64,000 nt of DNA from Pachyseris speciosa (taxonomy: Eukaryota; Cnidaria; Anthozoa; Scleractinia; Pachyseridae), in assembly GCA_016490735.1 (NCBI GenBank), contig JAEMWC010000038.1, forward strand, positions 1,110,001-1,174,000. The letters run 5' to 3'. Made by a program: the position numbers and the translations under genes. The notes beneath the pieces are model-generated. The model was not told the DNA's origin, did not search any database, and worked only from the letters and a program-made list of their open reading frames with translations. Every line of letters begins with the position of its first letter. Within the stretch, counting starts at the first letter, position 1. Positions 47,050 through 58,930 of the stretch are shown here, one piece after another.

Positions 47050-48200
47050 ATGCTATTATCACAACAAATCGAGCCAAAAACATACTTTTTTTTCAAGATT
47101 TTTGCTTTATGTCCACTGGAATCTAAAGACGCTGTTACACTGTGCAGTGTTTGTTGCAGCTTGTGTCGCAACGCCATTGCCAGACAAGTTGCACGAAACA
47201 TTGTACCAAGTGTATTGACCCTGCAACGGCCGAAATCGATGCTAGACAAGTTGGACGAACCGTTGCAGAAAGCCGTATCGAGTTCTAAATTGGGATTAGA
47301 GACACCCCTGAAGGTACACGGTAACCTTAAGGAGCTGGAAAGAAAAATTCCCTTTAACCTCCACACGTTTCCTTCAGAACCACCCCAGATTTATTACTCC
47401 AGGGGTCCCAGTACTTTTTTTAATGCGTTAAAGCATGATGTAACAGTGTGTCACGGGCCTTAGTTGATTGAGTGCATATTTGGCCGGCATCCATTAACGT
47501 GTTTGAGTACCGAATATGAAAAAAAAAAACCTCCCTAAAATTGACGCCTCTGCAAATGTTGCGCGTTAATTTAAGCCGCGCTATTTCCTGCATGGATTGT
47601 AAAGAAACACACCGGATATGAGAATATTGCTCTTTCCTGTGGTGATTTGTCATATATCAAAGCTAACTATTACTACGCTGTCAAATAAGTACGTGAAGTT
47701 ATTATATTAAAACAACCCCAAAAAAGAGAAGCTGGGTTTCGCCTACACTAGCTTTAGTCGCGTTTGCTCGTGGCGCTGCATCAATTCATTTTTGTTACTA
47801 GTCTCTTACCTACATTATAGTTTTAAACGCCAGTCTCTGCTGAGCCACGTGACACAAGTCACGACATTGTTCTCTGAATTCGTTTACTTATCAGGTAATT
47901 TATGTGGTGGTTTGTGGTTAGCTAAGTATCCGCATGGTGTGCAATCTATTAGTTGTCATGATCGGAATGGAGTCTATATCTTAGTAGCTTTACCCATAAG
48001 ACATTTCTTATCCTTAAGTGCGACTCAGGGATGTGTTGTTATTGTGGTGAACTATCCATCGATGCCATTTTCTCCTTGTCGATGCTAAGTCCTTTCTATT
48101 GCTAGTGGGAGCATCGGGGCAACAGTCACCTCTGTATTCAGTCACTTGACTGTTGGATTCTGTAATCAGCTAACACTTTTGCGGGACACGTGGTAAGCCA
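47050..48200. other. No gene assigned
   Basis: A 137-codon forward ORF (47050-47463) lies in sequence rich in TTGCACGAAACATTG and GACAAGTTG words that resemble a dispersed repeat. I do not call it a gene. Confidence 0.3.
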
Positions 48201-48439
48201 ATCGCACAGCCTCCATTCAACCCGTAGATGTATAGTAGGAAAGACCACAACACTGGGATCTACGTTCCATTCTCTTTGCGATCAGTGTGTGCGTTATTTT
48301 TACGTCCCTTTCACGTTTTACGTGTGGAGGAGAAGGAGACAAGGTCAAGGGTTTAACGTCACAGTCTAATGATGCGAACATGTGAACTGATGCAGATGTT
48401 ACTTGTCCGGAGTTCTCACCAACTCCTCCATCCATGTCC

Positions 48440-48760
48440 AAAACACCCAATCTGAGTCGGATCGTGTACGATCGGACTCATACGAAGTCAGGTCGAACAA
48501 AAGACGAAATAATAATATGAGCCTCCCTCGTTATTAAAGAACGCGAGCGACCTTCCTCGTTCTTAATGCACGCGAGCGAAAATGACATTTTGTGCACAAT
48601 CCGAGTCGTGTCGACTCTACTCGTCTTTGTTAAAGTCGATCCGTCTCACCGGAAGTCAGGTCATGTATAAATGAGCAAAGAGGGCTTCAAAATGGTAACG
48701 AAACGACACGATCTGAGTCGGGTCGACTCGACCGGTTTTATTACGTCAAAGACCCCTAAG
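48440..48760. mobile_element. Inverse-symmetric repeat with GAGTCGGGTCGACTC words
   Basis: Near-palindromic words (GAGTCGGATCGTGTACGATC, GAGTCGTGTCGACTC, GAGTCGGGTCGACTC) recur through the stretch, and a related set occurs at 53250-53420. Probably the ends of one MITE family. Confidence 0.4.
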
Positions 48761-49930
48761 ATCCCAAAACTTAAAAAAAAAGACGCCCCCAACTTTTAAT
48801 AAGTAACTTTCGTTAATAATTATTAATTAATACTCTCCAATAGGAGGTGATAAGCACTATCAGCCAGTGACCTCTCTCCGAAAAAAGTTTTTTTTCTGAG
48901 ATTGAAAGTAACGCCTGAAAGTCATATTCTTTCTCAAGTGCCTAAACCCGGATTTGAGGGGGGGGGGGGGGGAACTCTCCTATGAAAGGGGCGGTGATGC
49001 TTGTCGAAAATTTGGAACTAAACCCGTAAAATGGGGTTGGAAGGCCTACACGACTCCTACTCGCATGTTTGCCGCTTATATTGGAGCCAAACCAAACCGA
49101 GATAAAATGCCTCAAAGGGTGTGAAAACCACACTCAGTCGCTAAACAGAAATAAAACGGGTTCGTTGATAACCCAGAAATGACCTTAGAGGTCAAATTAC
49201 AAAGAATGTGACATTCAAGCACATGTCTCCTTTTAGTTACTAAACATGCAAATCCTCTAATTCATCATGCAAACCCGCTGAAAACATACAAGAAGCTAAA
49301 TCGGCAAAGTCTTCTGCGTTAATACTGTCTAGCCGATCGAGGGTGAAACCCTCTACTAATCGGGGACACTAAAATAAGATCAATCGCAAAATAACAACAT
49401 CTAGTTAACTTCCTAAGTAGGAAACTAGCATAGTCTGAAGAAACGCTATTTGTAACTTATAAAATAGGCATTGAACTGCTTAGCACACTTCTATGACCCT
49501 TTTAAACTTTACACAAATGTCACGGCCACACCAGACCATACACCACAAGTGCATCACAAAATTGCTGGTCACAAATTTGGATATCTATGCTGTAAATGGA
49601 AATGTGTGCCCGTTCGACGAATCTTTAATATGAGCAGTTACTGCAACCGGATGCTGGTGCAGAGAATATAAAACTAGAAATATCGGTGCGCTTCTTTTGT
49701 GGGGGAAAGTCAAAATCTGGATTTGCGAACATGAATCAAATACAGTGGATTCTCCATAAGAACAATTCCGAGCGTTTTGAAAAAAAAAAGTAACTTACTG
49801 AAGCGGTCTTCTTTGCCAAAATGGTACATCACAATTACCATACATGACATTCTAACCGACAAGCGTCGCCATTTTTCCTATCACGAAGAGCTCGAGGTCA
49901 AAATAGTTAGGTTTTCTGTGTTAGACCTTT

Positions 49931-50428
49931 CCACGGTTTCTGACGCCATTTTGACTAAGGGGCAAACACGTCTAAAATCACAGTAAATGTATGGGATTTT
50001 ATCCGACTTTGAACCGCTGTAACGCCGCTACAAAGAGGCGGATTTCAAACGTTTGCCACTACTTTAAAACGTTTTATTGTTATCATTCATATAAAAGAAA
50101 ATAAGGCCATCAAAGAGGGTGCGACGTCCGTAAATTCGAATTATAAATCTTCGCATGTGGCTTCTAATTTCGCTACAATTTGCATAATTTTGACTAGAAG
50201 ATTTGAATGTTTGTATCTTCGTTTACGGCCGTTGTAGCCTGAATCTGTTCCTTTTACTTCATAAAACGCAGTACAAAAGTCTCTTAAAAGTCATTTTCAT
50301 TGTGGAAATCTGCCTCTTTGTAGCGGCGTTACAGTGGTTCTTGAAAAGTCGGCCAAAATCCCATACATTTACTGTAATTTTAGTCCTGTTTGCCCCCCCT
50401 CTAGTCAAAACGGCGCCGGAAACCGTGG
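49931..50428. mobile_element. Foldback element, arms of about 120 bp
   Basis: 49931-50046 and 50305-50428 are inverse copies sharing CCACGGTTTC, AGTAAATGTATGGGATTTT and TGTAACGCCGCTACAAAGAGG with scattered differences, around about 260 bp. No duplication is evident. Confidence 0.75.
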
Positions 50429-50514
50429 CAAGTTCTATTGTAATCACCTTTCCTACAGTTCAATACATTTGATAGCCGTGAAGACGTTCTTTTTACTCAG
50501 CTGAGTACGATCAG

Positions 50515-50640
50515 TGTTTTGTACTCAGTCCGCGTTTTGTACCTAGTCCGCAGCCTTCAGTCCCCATTTTCTACTCAGTCCGCGTTTTATATCCAGTCCG
50601 CAGTCCGGGTCCACAGTCCGCAGTCCATGTTTTGTACTAG
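50515..50640. repeat. Short imperfect tandem repeat, CAGTCCGCGTTTT type
   Basis: Repeated TACTCAGTCCGCGTTTT and CAGTCCGCAGTCC words in head-to-tail order. Confidence 0.7.
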
Positions 50641-50845
50641 CCAGTATAGCAAGCTAAGTTTATCTCCCTGGTGTATCAGTTCCTGGAGTTCTCCAGTGAT
50701 GAAAACTTGGACACGCAATTGCATTATTTTCCTTCTCCGAAGATTGAGCGCGTCTGCAACTGATGTAATAAAAATTATGAAAGACGTTCATACTTCGAGT
50801 TTACAATCACACATGCAATTTGCAATACGAAGAACACACAACGTA

Positions 50846-51022
50846 TAGAGTGTTTTCACATTACGTCACGACGGCCATGTTGGTGTCCCAAAACAAAGAA
50901 ACGGCGGTCATGTTGGTGTCCCAAATTAAAACGCTAGAATGTGAACTCTATTTTTATGCGAATACTTTCTTTTGTTTCAGTAAACCAATATGGTCGGTAG
51001 TCACGTGAATGAAAACACTCTA
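50846..51022. mobile_element. 177-bp MITE, TAGAGTGTTTTCA ends
   Basis: The left end TAGAGTGTTTTCA and the right end TGAAAACACTCTA are exact inverses. The interior has two copies of a GTCATGTTGGTGTCCCAAA-like phrase. The likely target is a two-base TA/AT site. Confidence 0.75.
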
Positions 51023-51068
51023 TTGAATAAACTGTTTAGAATGTCAATGCCGCGTTGCCAGCGTGGTT

Positions 51069-51140
51069 GCTCCGGTAGTGTAGTGGTTATCACGCCCGAC
51101 TAGTAACTGGGGAACGTCGGTTCGATTCCGACTCGGGGCA
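51069..51140 (+). tRNA. tRNA-Thr(AGT)-like gene
   Basis: 72 nt. The acceptor GCTCCGG pairs with TCGGGGC (two G-U pairs), with discriminator A. The A-box-like TAGTGTAGTGGTTATCAC gives a D arm. The anticodon loop CTAGTAA gives anticodon AGT, which reads Thr ACT codons. The T arm GTCGGTTCGATTCCGAC is perfect. A TTTTT run follows 6 bp after the 3' end, which fits pol III termination. Weak point: the anticodon stem CCCGA/CTGGG has an A-C mismatch next to the loop and a G-U pair, so it may be a pseudo-tRNA or SINE head, although no SINE body follows. Confidence 0.65.
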
Positions 51141-51159
51141 AAAAGTTTTTCTTTCAACA

Positions 51160-53500
51160 GAGATGTGTGTCGAAAGCTGAGTGGCAAATTGCGTTTGCAT
51201 GGTTCCTTTAGTATATTGTTCTACGGCTTTCATGGCTTCGAAGGTATTTACATATATGTAATGTAAAAACTCTTCTCATGAATATTCCGTGTAATGTCGG
51301 AATTAGTCGCACAGTTTTTGCATACTCTTTGAAGAAATATACATACGTAATGAGTTTAAGTGTCCTGCGCTGCCTTAATACGTTCAACTTCTGGCCTAAG
51401 TAAAACCAACAACAACAAAAAACAAAATGTAAAAATTTCCTGAAAGTTCTAAAATAAAATTTATAAAACGAAACAGTGAGTGAACAAACAAGGATGTTAA
51501 ATTTAATGATGCATTTTTATCCGAAACGTCAACATTTCCTCCATTTATTCAACATAAAATGCAAATACTTATAAAGAAATAGTTCAATGACCTGCTAAAA
51601 TCTAATCAAAACAGCAAAACAAGAATTGTACTTACAACCTGTCTAATGAAGAGGGCACTAAATTGAATGTTTCTGGCAGTGGTTTCTTAAAGGATAGAGT
51701 TAGTCTCGATAGGTTGACACCACTGATGGCGAGTTACAGCTTACGACCACCACACGCGATAATAAAAGAGTAACAGACTATTGGAAGAATGTGTTCATCA
51801 CAAACAAAAAAGTATAGTAGATCTACATGGGATAAACTAGAAAGCGTAACTCATTTTTCTGTAGCATGAAGCGACGGAGAGTATTCCTTGGTGGATTTCT
51901 ATCAATATGTCAGCAATATGCATTTATACACCTGGGTAGAGAAATGCAAATTGCAGTAAAATTGCAGAGTTTGTTGTCTGTGGAATTCAATGGTATGAGG
52001 TTATCACTTTGGTAGGAAAACGATGTGAGACACTCTGCTGGTATTCAGAGCTAAAATCTAATGCGCTAACAGCTGCAACAATGAAAAACGGTGAACATCC
52101 ATTCCTCAGTCTATTTACAGCGTATAGTCTATAGAACTGAAGTGATAACAGTTTTTGGTGGGACCAGGGAGGGAGGTGGTATTGAGATATTTTTCTAATA
52201 AAATATTAAGGGGCGTCAGATAAAAAAAGAAAATGTTTTCTAACTTTTCAGCTATACCCCGCATTCAGCTTATTTATACAGCTTTACATACAGCTTATTT
52301 GGTCTGGACCACCGGCCGCCCAAGTCTTACGACCTCGCTTCGCCACTGCATCTGACCAGGGGAATGTGGAAGCTGTCAATTCCCCAACGCTTGATGTGTA
52401 AACCTTGTGACGTCATGTGCATATCTATTCTCGACCCCAGAGCTCTTCCCTTTTGCGCATGTTTAACAGGCGCGAGGGTGGAGTGTTGTCTTGCTATTTA
52501 CAGATGCCGCTTGGGGAATAAGAAGGAAACATGAGGCCATATTGGCCTTCACTCGGCCTCGCACAAGTGGCAATCAGAACTTGAATAATTCACCAACACG
52601 GTTGTAATATCATGGCAAAGTTGGAATAACAAGATCTGAATTCCTTTCCATATTTTATTTTCGCACTGTGGCATCATGTTCATCATGCACAGATAGTAGC
52701 ACTGCCTTATTTAATACAACGTATTTTTCAAGTACAGTCAATATTGCTTGTGTTACGGATGTCTAGGAAACGACGACCAAAAAAACAACTGCATAGAAAC
52801 CGACTACCTAGAAAACGATGACCCATAAAAACAATGAATGATTAGTGGCTTTTGACTGCTTTTGATCCCAGGAGTTTGTTTCCTCATGTAGGATGAACGG
52901 ATGATTCGTACTATTTCGAGACTATTACGTGATGCAGATTCAGTGGATTTCACAATCTGCCTTACGCAAGAAAGTGTTTATCAATAGATTTTACCGCATT
53001 AATCACACAAAAACTTACAATTTCACGCACCGACATTATTCACCTCCGCTTCTCACAAAATCACGGCGAAAAAAGGCGTTATTCTTTGTTAAAAATCGTT
53101 GCTTCTGACGAAGAAACAACTTTACGCCATACATTTCTTTCTAACGAAATGAAATGTTTGCTCCTAGGCGATCCCATTATCTGTTGCGCATAACATTGGT
53201 ATCCTATTGCTGGCAACTCATTCATTGTTCCATGTCTCTCGCAAAATGACTTCCGGTGAGTCGGGTCGTCTTTTCATATGACGGGCCGTGGCGATCCGTG
53301 TCGGATGGACATTTACAACTTACGGCATAACCCCTATGACATTATGCTGGAAGTCTCACGCGAAATTATTTTCGGTGAGAAGGGCCGTCAACCACCTCAG
53401 TCGATCCGACTCAGATCGGGTGTATTGCACAACCTTCCATTCCTTGTCCGCTTTCCTTCCCATTCCTCCCAATTTTCCCTATCTTTTTCTCTCCCCTTCT
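51160..53500. other. No gene seen
   Basis: A few repeated words of the GACGACC/GAAACGA type near 52760-52840, and a GAGTCGGGTCGTC-type MITE remnant at 53250-53420. A pyrimidine-rich run (53450-53500) precedes the big palindrome. Confidence 0.35.
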
Positions 53501-53619
53501 CCTATGGGGCGCCGTTTGTAAATTTATTATTTAGACTTAATTCATGCCTTTTTTTCCTTATTTAAAATAAAGCTATGTCTTACAAAATTATTTATATATC
53601 ATGAAGTTAGGCAAAGCAG

Positions 53620-54036
53620 TCGTAAATCTGTTATTTATAAATAATGAAGTTAGCCAGTTGTGCAAATTTATTATTTATAAATAATGAAATTTCAGGCCAT
53701 GAGCATAATTCTATGATTTATATATAATGCCTTTTGCTGTGCTGCATGAATGTCATTATTTATAAATAATGACTTAAGCACTTGGCAAATGTCATTATTT
53801 ATAAATAATGACTTTAGCAGCGCTTGCAAAATTTCATGGTTTATAAATCATGAATTTCGCGGCGCTTGGCAAATCTAAAAATTACAATTTCCTCGATTGT
53901 GATTGGTTTAAAAAACTCCTATTTTCCACTAATTCATGTGCCAAGTTGTTATTGGACAGTTTGTTATTGGACAGTTTGTTATCGGACAGTTCTATAAGCC
54001 AATCACATTCAAAGTAGTGTTTCAAATCAACCAATC

Positions 54037-54069
<33 letters not shown>

Positions 54070-55106
54070 CAACCTTGGTTTCAATCACCATACATTTTGA
54101 TTGTAATTAATTTTAGAGCGACATTGAAAAATTTACGCTTCCTTTGTCAGTCTTTTAATGCAAAATTTCCCTCCCTTTCATAACTTTTTTTTGTTATTCT
54201 TTTGTTTGCATGTTAATTAACTCTTGGCTTGGCTCTTCTTCTTTTCTCGGAAATTGTAATTTTTATGATTAATTGGTAATAAGACTTCGTGTTGTCCAAT
54301 TCGGTCTGTAATCATACTCGTGATAAACAAATCGGACTCCCGCTGCGCGGTCGTCCGATTTTGTTATCACTCGTATGATTACAGACCGAATTGGACTCCA
54401 CTCAGTCCTATTACCATTACTTATAAATCAGGACTTTAGCGGCGCTTGCAAAATTTCATGGTTTATAAATCATGACTTTAGCAGCGCTTGCAAAATTTCA
54501 TGGTTTATAAATGATGAGTTTAGCGGCGCTTGCAAAATTTCATGGTTTATAAATCATGAATTTTAGCGGCGCCTAGCAAATTCCATGGTTTATAAATCAT
54601 GACTTTAGCGGCGCTTGCAAAATTTCATGGTTTATAAATAATGAATTTAGCGACGCTTGGCAAATTCCATGGTTTATAAATCATGACTTTAGCGGCGCTT
54701 GCAAAATTTCATGGTTTATAAATAATGAATTTAGCGGCGCTTGGCAAATTCCATGGTTTATAAATCATGACTTTAGCGGCGCTTGCAAAATTTCATGGTT
54801 TATAAATCATGACTTTAGCGGCGCTTGGCAAATTCCATGATTTATAAATCATGACTTTAGCGGCTCTTGCAAAATTTTATGGTTTATAAATAATGAATTT
54901 AGCGGCGCTTGGCAAATTCCATGGTTTATAAATCATGATTTTAGCGGCGTTTGGAAAATTCCATGGTTTATAAATAATGAATTTAGCGGCGCTTGGCAAA
55001 TTCCATGATTTATAAATCATGACTTTAGCCGCGGTTGGAAAATTTCATGGTTTATAAATAATGAATTCAGCGGCGCTTGCAAAATTTCATGGTTTATAAA
55101 TAATGA
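53620..55106. repeat. Array of palindrome-containing units, left arm
   Basis: About 16 units of roughly 43 bp at 54421-55106, each with a CATG(G/A)TTTATAAATCATG or ATTATTTATAAATAAT palindrome followed by TTTAGCGGCGCTTGCAAA. Older, spaced copies lie at 53620-53870. At about 53877-54418 another repeat interrupts the array. Confidence 0.9.
53877..54418. mobile_element. Insertion present only in the left arm
   Basis: About 540 bp that break the array on the left but have no counterpart on the right. It contains GGACAGTTTGTTAT tandem words, repeated CCAATCACA phrases and a hairpin at about 54297-54394 (CCAATTCGGTCTGTAATCAT and its inverse). I recognise this as a common coral dispersed element. 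It was inserted after the arms formed, or lost from the right. Confidence 0.65.
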
Positions 55107-55124
55107 CGTGGCGGTTGGGCGCCA

Positions 55125-55225
55125 AGTGTAAAAGTACACCAAGTGTAAAAGTACGCCAAGTGTAAAAGTACGCCAAGTGTCAAAATACGCCAAGTGTAAA
55201 AATATGGCTGCCAAGTGTAAAAATA
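55125..55225. repeat. Short tandem run of CCAAGTGTAAAA(GT/AT)A words
   Basis: Five to seven copies of CGCCAAGTGTAAAAGTA-like 19-mers; a shorter run is mirrored at 59778-59850 in the right arm. Confidence 0.8.
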
Positions 55226-55297
55226 TTATTTACTCAACAGTTTGGTGCAATTTTTGGTATTTTGTACATTGCAAATGTAGTCGTTTGGCCATAAAAG

Positions 55298-55644
55298 GGA
55301 GCTTTCGCAACGACGACGGCCGAAAAAGTCGTTTTCAAAATATAAAATTCTCGTTTTTGTAACTCTTTCGCGATTATTTCAATTTGTTTAGCTTGTAAGA
55401 TGTTAACAATATAAACCAGGGACTAAATTACTATAAAAGGCGTTACGGTAAGAGAAAGAAAGTGACATTTACCGTAACGCACTCACGTTCTCGAGAAAAC
55501 CTAAAATTTGGTCATTTCACGTTGTTGTTTTTATTTTGCAGAGGACGGTAAACACATGTACCAAAACGCACGTGCGGAGCCATTGTTTGTTATTGTTTTG
55601 TGGCATTCTCGTTGCCGTTACCGTTCTCGTTGCTAAAGCTCCCT
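55298..55644. mobile_element. MITE with GGGAGCTTT ends, left arm
   Basis: TIRs GGGAGCTTTCGCAACGACGA and the inverse of CGTTGCTAAAGCTCCC. Mirrored at about 59358-59703 in the right arm, so it predates the duplication. Confidence 0.7.
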
Positions 55645-55834
55645 ATATATAAATTTCCACTGTACAACCTTTGCGTGACTTTGCGATTTCTAAATCGCAG
55701 CAACATAACTTTGCCATTTACAAATCGCAAGGAAGATGACTTGGCCCAGCGTATATTTATGCCATCGATAGCGTGCCAAATGGTAATTTGTTCAGTTTAA
55801 GGCGGGGAAATAGTTAGTCGAGAAACTAATCATT

Positions 55835-56070
55835 ATGGCGTCTCGGGAATCGTTGTCTAACGTTATTACTGCAGCTGTTTCTCGAGCAGTCAATGACGCC
55901 CTGAACAGCGCTTTGTCTTGGGTAAGTTCTTCAACCATATTACAATTTAGTCCTCTGAAACAGTCAACGATACTGAATTACTGTTTCTCAAGTTAGATAT
56001 GCGTTGTTTTTCTAGAGTTCGCATAACACTAGCGTTCAACAAGCAGCCCCTGCCATTACGACCAAACTAA
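55835..56070 (+). CDS. First exons of an integrase-type transposon, left arm (interrupted)
   Basis: Exon 55835-55921 encodes 29 residues (MASRESLSNVITAAV, then AVNDALNSALSW) and ends at a strong donor TTGG|GTAAGT. A second exon from 56016 (acceptor GTTTTTCTAG) continues in phase 0 with SSHNTSVQQAAPAITTKL and is cut by a MITE at 56071. The small-residue helical N-terminus is what I recall at the start of a widespread coral transposon protein whose C-terminal part is the WHxDG integrase found at 57040-57430. A dead copy. Confidence 0.5.
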
Positions 56071-56459
56071 GGGCCTGTTCACATGGAGGTGTGGGACCCT
56101 AAGAAGGTGATGTCCCCCACCTACCCGTGGTCAAAAAAAGCTAGCTAGGCTTCACATGCAACCCCGGAGCGCTGGGGTGAGGTTTAAATGCTATCGTGTG
56201 GTCTCTAAGAACGTATATTGACAAAAGAATTCAGAGATAATTGCCCGGATGAGTATCACCCCACACCACGTCCAGCATTCACATGGAGAAAACTCAACCC
56301 AGCTGAGCGGGTTACCCGCCCTGGCTGACCGGTGAGGTACCCCACATCACATGTAAACGCGATCGAGAAAGAAAGAGAGATTGTATGGAGAGATTGGTAA
56401 CCCCACCTAGTGGGGACCTCACCTTCCTGGGGTCCCCCACCTCCATCTGAACAGGCCCG
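56071..56459. mobile_element. MITE with GGGCCTGTTCACATGG ends, left arm
   Basis: Starts GGGCCTGTTCACATGGAGG and ends CCTCCATCTGAACAGGCCC, a near-perfect inverse. It sits inside exon 2 of the integrase-type element. Mirrored at 58541-58930. Confidence 0.8.
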
Positions 56460-56502
56460 AAATAAAAAACTTAGGACAGCCAGACAAACTGCGAGCTCAT
56501 TA

Positions 56503-56727
56503 GGGCCTGTTGACATGGCGGTGGGGGACCTCAGGAAGGTGAGGTACCCCATCTAACCGCGGTCAAAAAAAGCTGGCCTTCACATGCAACCCCGGGGCGC
56601 TTGGGTGAGGTTTAAAATGCTATCGCGTGGTCGCTAAGAACGTATATTGACAAAGGAATTCAAAGACAATTGTCAGGATGAACATCACCACCACCCCACC
56701 TCCAGCATTCACATGGAGTAAACTCAC
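56503..56727. mobile_element. Truncated second copy of the same MITE, left arm
   Basis: Starts GGGCCTGTTGACATGGCGG and runs parallel to the first half of the preceding copy up to CAGCATTCACATGGAG, then stops. Mirrored at about 58275-58497. Confidence 0.75.
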
Positions 56728-57029
56728 AAAGCTGTCCTGTTGGCAGTTATTGCTGGAAACATTTTCATTTCTATCTGAATGGCTGGAAAATATTCAGCTA
56801 AAGCCGCTGGTTCTGTGTTGAGTTAGCAAAATAATTAATGACTTGACGTATTTTTTGTACATGTATTTCGTGTACTTTTATACCGAGTTTTATGAACACT
56901 GCTTTCATAATTGTATTTTATTTTTAAGAACGGTATTCCTTTTATTTTAGCTGTCTTGGAGTCTTTCTTTCCCCCCCCCTCCCCCCCCCCCCCTCTCCCC
57001 CCTCTGACAGAAGAAGTTTTATTGAAGTA

Positions 57030-57432
57030 ATCCCAACTGCTAGAGAACGGAAACGGCCAGCCATACGTAGAAGAGTTTACTCCGTCCCCTGCCCCAATTA
57101 AGTCAGTGTGTTATGTGTGGCATATCGATGGAAATCACAAGTTAATCAGGTGGCGGTTTGTGGTCCACCATGGCATTGATGGCTTCAGCCGACTTATAAC
57201 CTTTTGTTCCTGTTCCACAAACAACAGAGCGAGTACAGTTTTTCTTAGCTTTCAAGAAGCGGTTCGCAAATATGGGCGGCCCTTTCGTGTCCGCACTGGC
57301 CATGGAGGAGAGAACGTAGCTGTTTGAAGGGATATGACTGCCGCTTGGGGAGAAGATACTAAATCAGTTATTGTGGGAAGCTCAGTCCACAATCAGATGA
57401 TTGAAAGGCACAACAGGTCGCTGAATGAACAG
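57030..57432 (+). pseudogene. Integrase-type DDE transposase catalytic fragment
   Basis: In order: RRRVYSVPCPN, then after a frame change WHIDGNHKLIRWRFVVH, GIDGFSRLITF, NNRASTV, then a HGGENVAV, a stop, and finally VGSSVHNQMIERHNRSL. This is the RNase H-like core of the integrase-type transposase seen in many cnidarian and fish genomes, with first Asp in WHIDG, a degenerate second site (usually SDxGGEN, here TGHGGEN, so the second Asp is lost) and Glu in NQMIER. A frameshift, a stop and the lost Asp show it is dead. Only the last 55 bp are mirrored in the right arm. Confidence 0.7.
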
Positions 57433-57435
57433 GAA

Positions 57436-57445
57436 AGACAGAAAG
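57436..57445. other. Axis of the giant palindrome
   Basis: The 10-bp unpaired spacer AGACAGAAAG between AACAGGAA and its inverse TTCCTGTT. Confidence 0.85.
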
Positions 57446-57611
57446 TTCCTGTTCATTCAGCGACCTGCTGTGCCTTTCAATCCTCTGATTGTGGACTGAG
57501 CTTAATAAAAGGAATACCGTTCTTAAGAATAAAATACAATTATGAAAGCAGTGTTCATAAAACTCGGTATAAAAGTACACGAAATACATGTACAAAAAAT
57601 ACGTCAAGTCA

Positions 57612-58164
57612 TTAAAGTGTATATGACACGAAATTTTTTATTTCATTTTCTGGTAGTTCGACATGTATAAATAACGGTTTGAGCGTTAAAAATCGGCGAA
57701 AAAAAATTTAAACGCCTCTTTTTCGATCAAAATTCGCGCTATTTTTGCCAAAAAATTTGTCACAGCAGCACGCGGCCAAAACCTCTGTCACGTGACTTTT
57801 GTGACGTCAAGTTGTTTGCAAGATTCTCAACATTCTTCTCCACTTTCCATAGGATCATACGAATTACTTGTATCTGTATCGCTAGACATTTTAATGCGTT
57901 CAAAGTCTCCAAACACTGCTAAGCAAGCCAAGTAATTCCATGTGTCTTCGCTAACAGCTGAGTATCGTGCAAACAACGTGACGTCACTTAGTGGAAAAGT
58001 CGTCCCCAGTTCCCGACAAAATTTTAAGCTAAAATTTGCCTGTTTTGGAGCCTAAAAATCGCCGAAAAATTTTTTTTAGACATTTCTAAATCATGAAGCC
58101 TTTCTTTACGCATATAAACGAAAGAAAATAGCCAATAAAAAATTTCGTGTCATATACACTTTAA
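57612..58164. mobile_element. 545-bp MITE in a TTAA site, right arm only
   Basis: The element 57616-58160 starts AGTGTATATGACACGAAATT and ends with its inverse (AATTTCGTGTCATATACACT). TTAA flanks both sides (57612-57615 and 58161-58164). The left arm has the undisturbed site (single TTAA at 56835-56838). TTAA targets are used by piggyBac and Kolobok elements. A minus-strand relic start (MSSDTDTSNSYDPMESGEEC, then stop) lies inside. Confidence 0.92.
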
Positions 58165-58540
58165 TTATTTTGCTAACTCATCACAGAACCAGCGGCTTTA
58201 ACTGAATATTTTCCAGCCATTCAGATAGAAATGAAAATGTTTCCAACAATAACTGCCAACAGGACAGCTTTGTGAGTTTACTCCATGTGAATGCTGGAGG
58301 TGGGGTGGTGGTGATGTTCATCCTGACAATTGTCTTTGAATTCCTTTGTCAATATACGTTCTTAGCGACCACGCGATAGCATTTTAAACCTCACCCAAGC
58401 GCCCCGGGGTTGCATGTGAAGGCCAGCTTTTTTTGACCGCGGTTAGATGGGGTACCTCACCTTCCTGAGGTCCCCCACCGCCATGTCAACAGGCCCTAAT
58501 GAGCTCGCAGTTTGTCTGGCTGTCCTAAGTTTTTTATTTC

Positions 58541-58930
58541 GGGCCTGTTCAGATGGAGGTGGGGGACCCCAGGAAGGTGAGGTCCCCCACTAGGTGGGGT
58601 TACCAATCTCTCCATACAATCTCTCTTTCTTTCTCGATCGCGTTTACATGTGATGTGGGGTACCTCACCGGTCAGCCAGGGCGGGTAACCCGCTCAGCTG
58701 AGTTGAGTTTTCTCCATGTGAATGCTGGACGTGGTGTGGGGTGATACTCATCCGGGCAATTATCTCTGAATTCTTTTGTCAATATACGTTCTTAGAGACC
58801 AGGCGATAGCATTTTAAACCTCACCCCAGCGCCCCGCGATTGCATGTGAAGCCTAGCTAGCATATTTTGACCACGGGTAGGTGGGGGACATCACCTTCTT
58901 AGGGTCCCACACCTCCATGTGAACAGGCCC
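58541..58930. mobile_element. MITE with GGGCCTGTTC ends, right-arm copy
   Basis: Inverse counterpart of 56071-56459. Its presence in both arms shows it was in place before the duplication. Confidence 0.75.

Noticed and set aside
47050..47463. 137-codon forward ORF
   Set aside because: Sequence resembles a dispersed repeat (TTGCACGAAACATTG words), with no domain; it overlaps a similar-length ORF on the other strand.
53620..55106. Regular short palindromic repeats considered as a CRISPR array
   Set aside because: Eukaryotic context, repeats and spacers are both repetitive, unit lengths vary and no cas gene is present.
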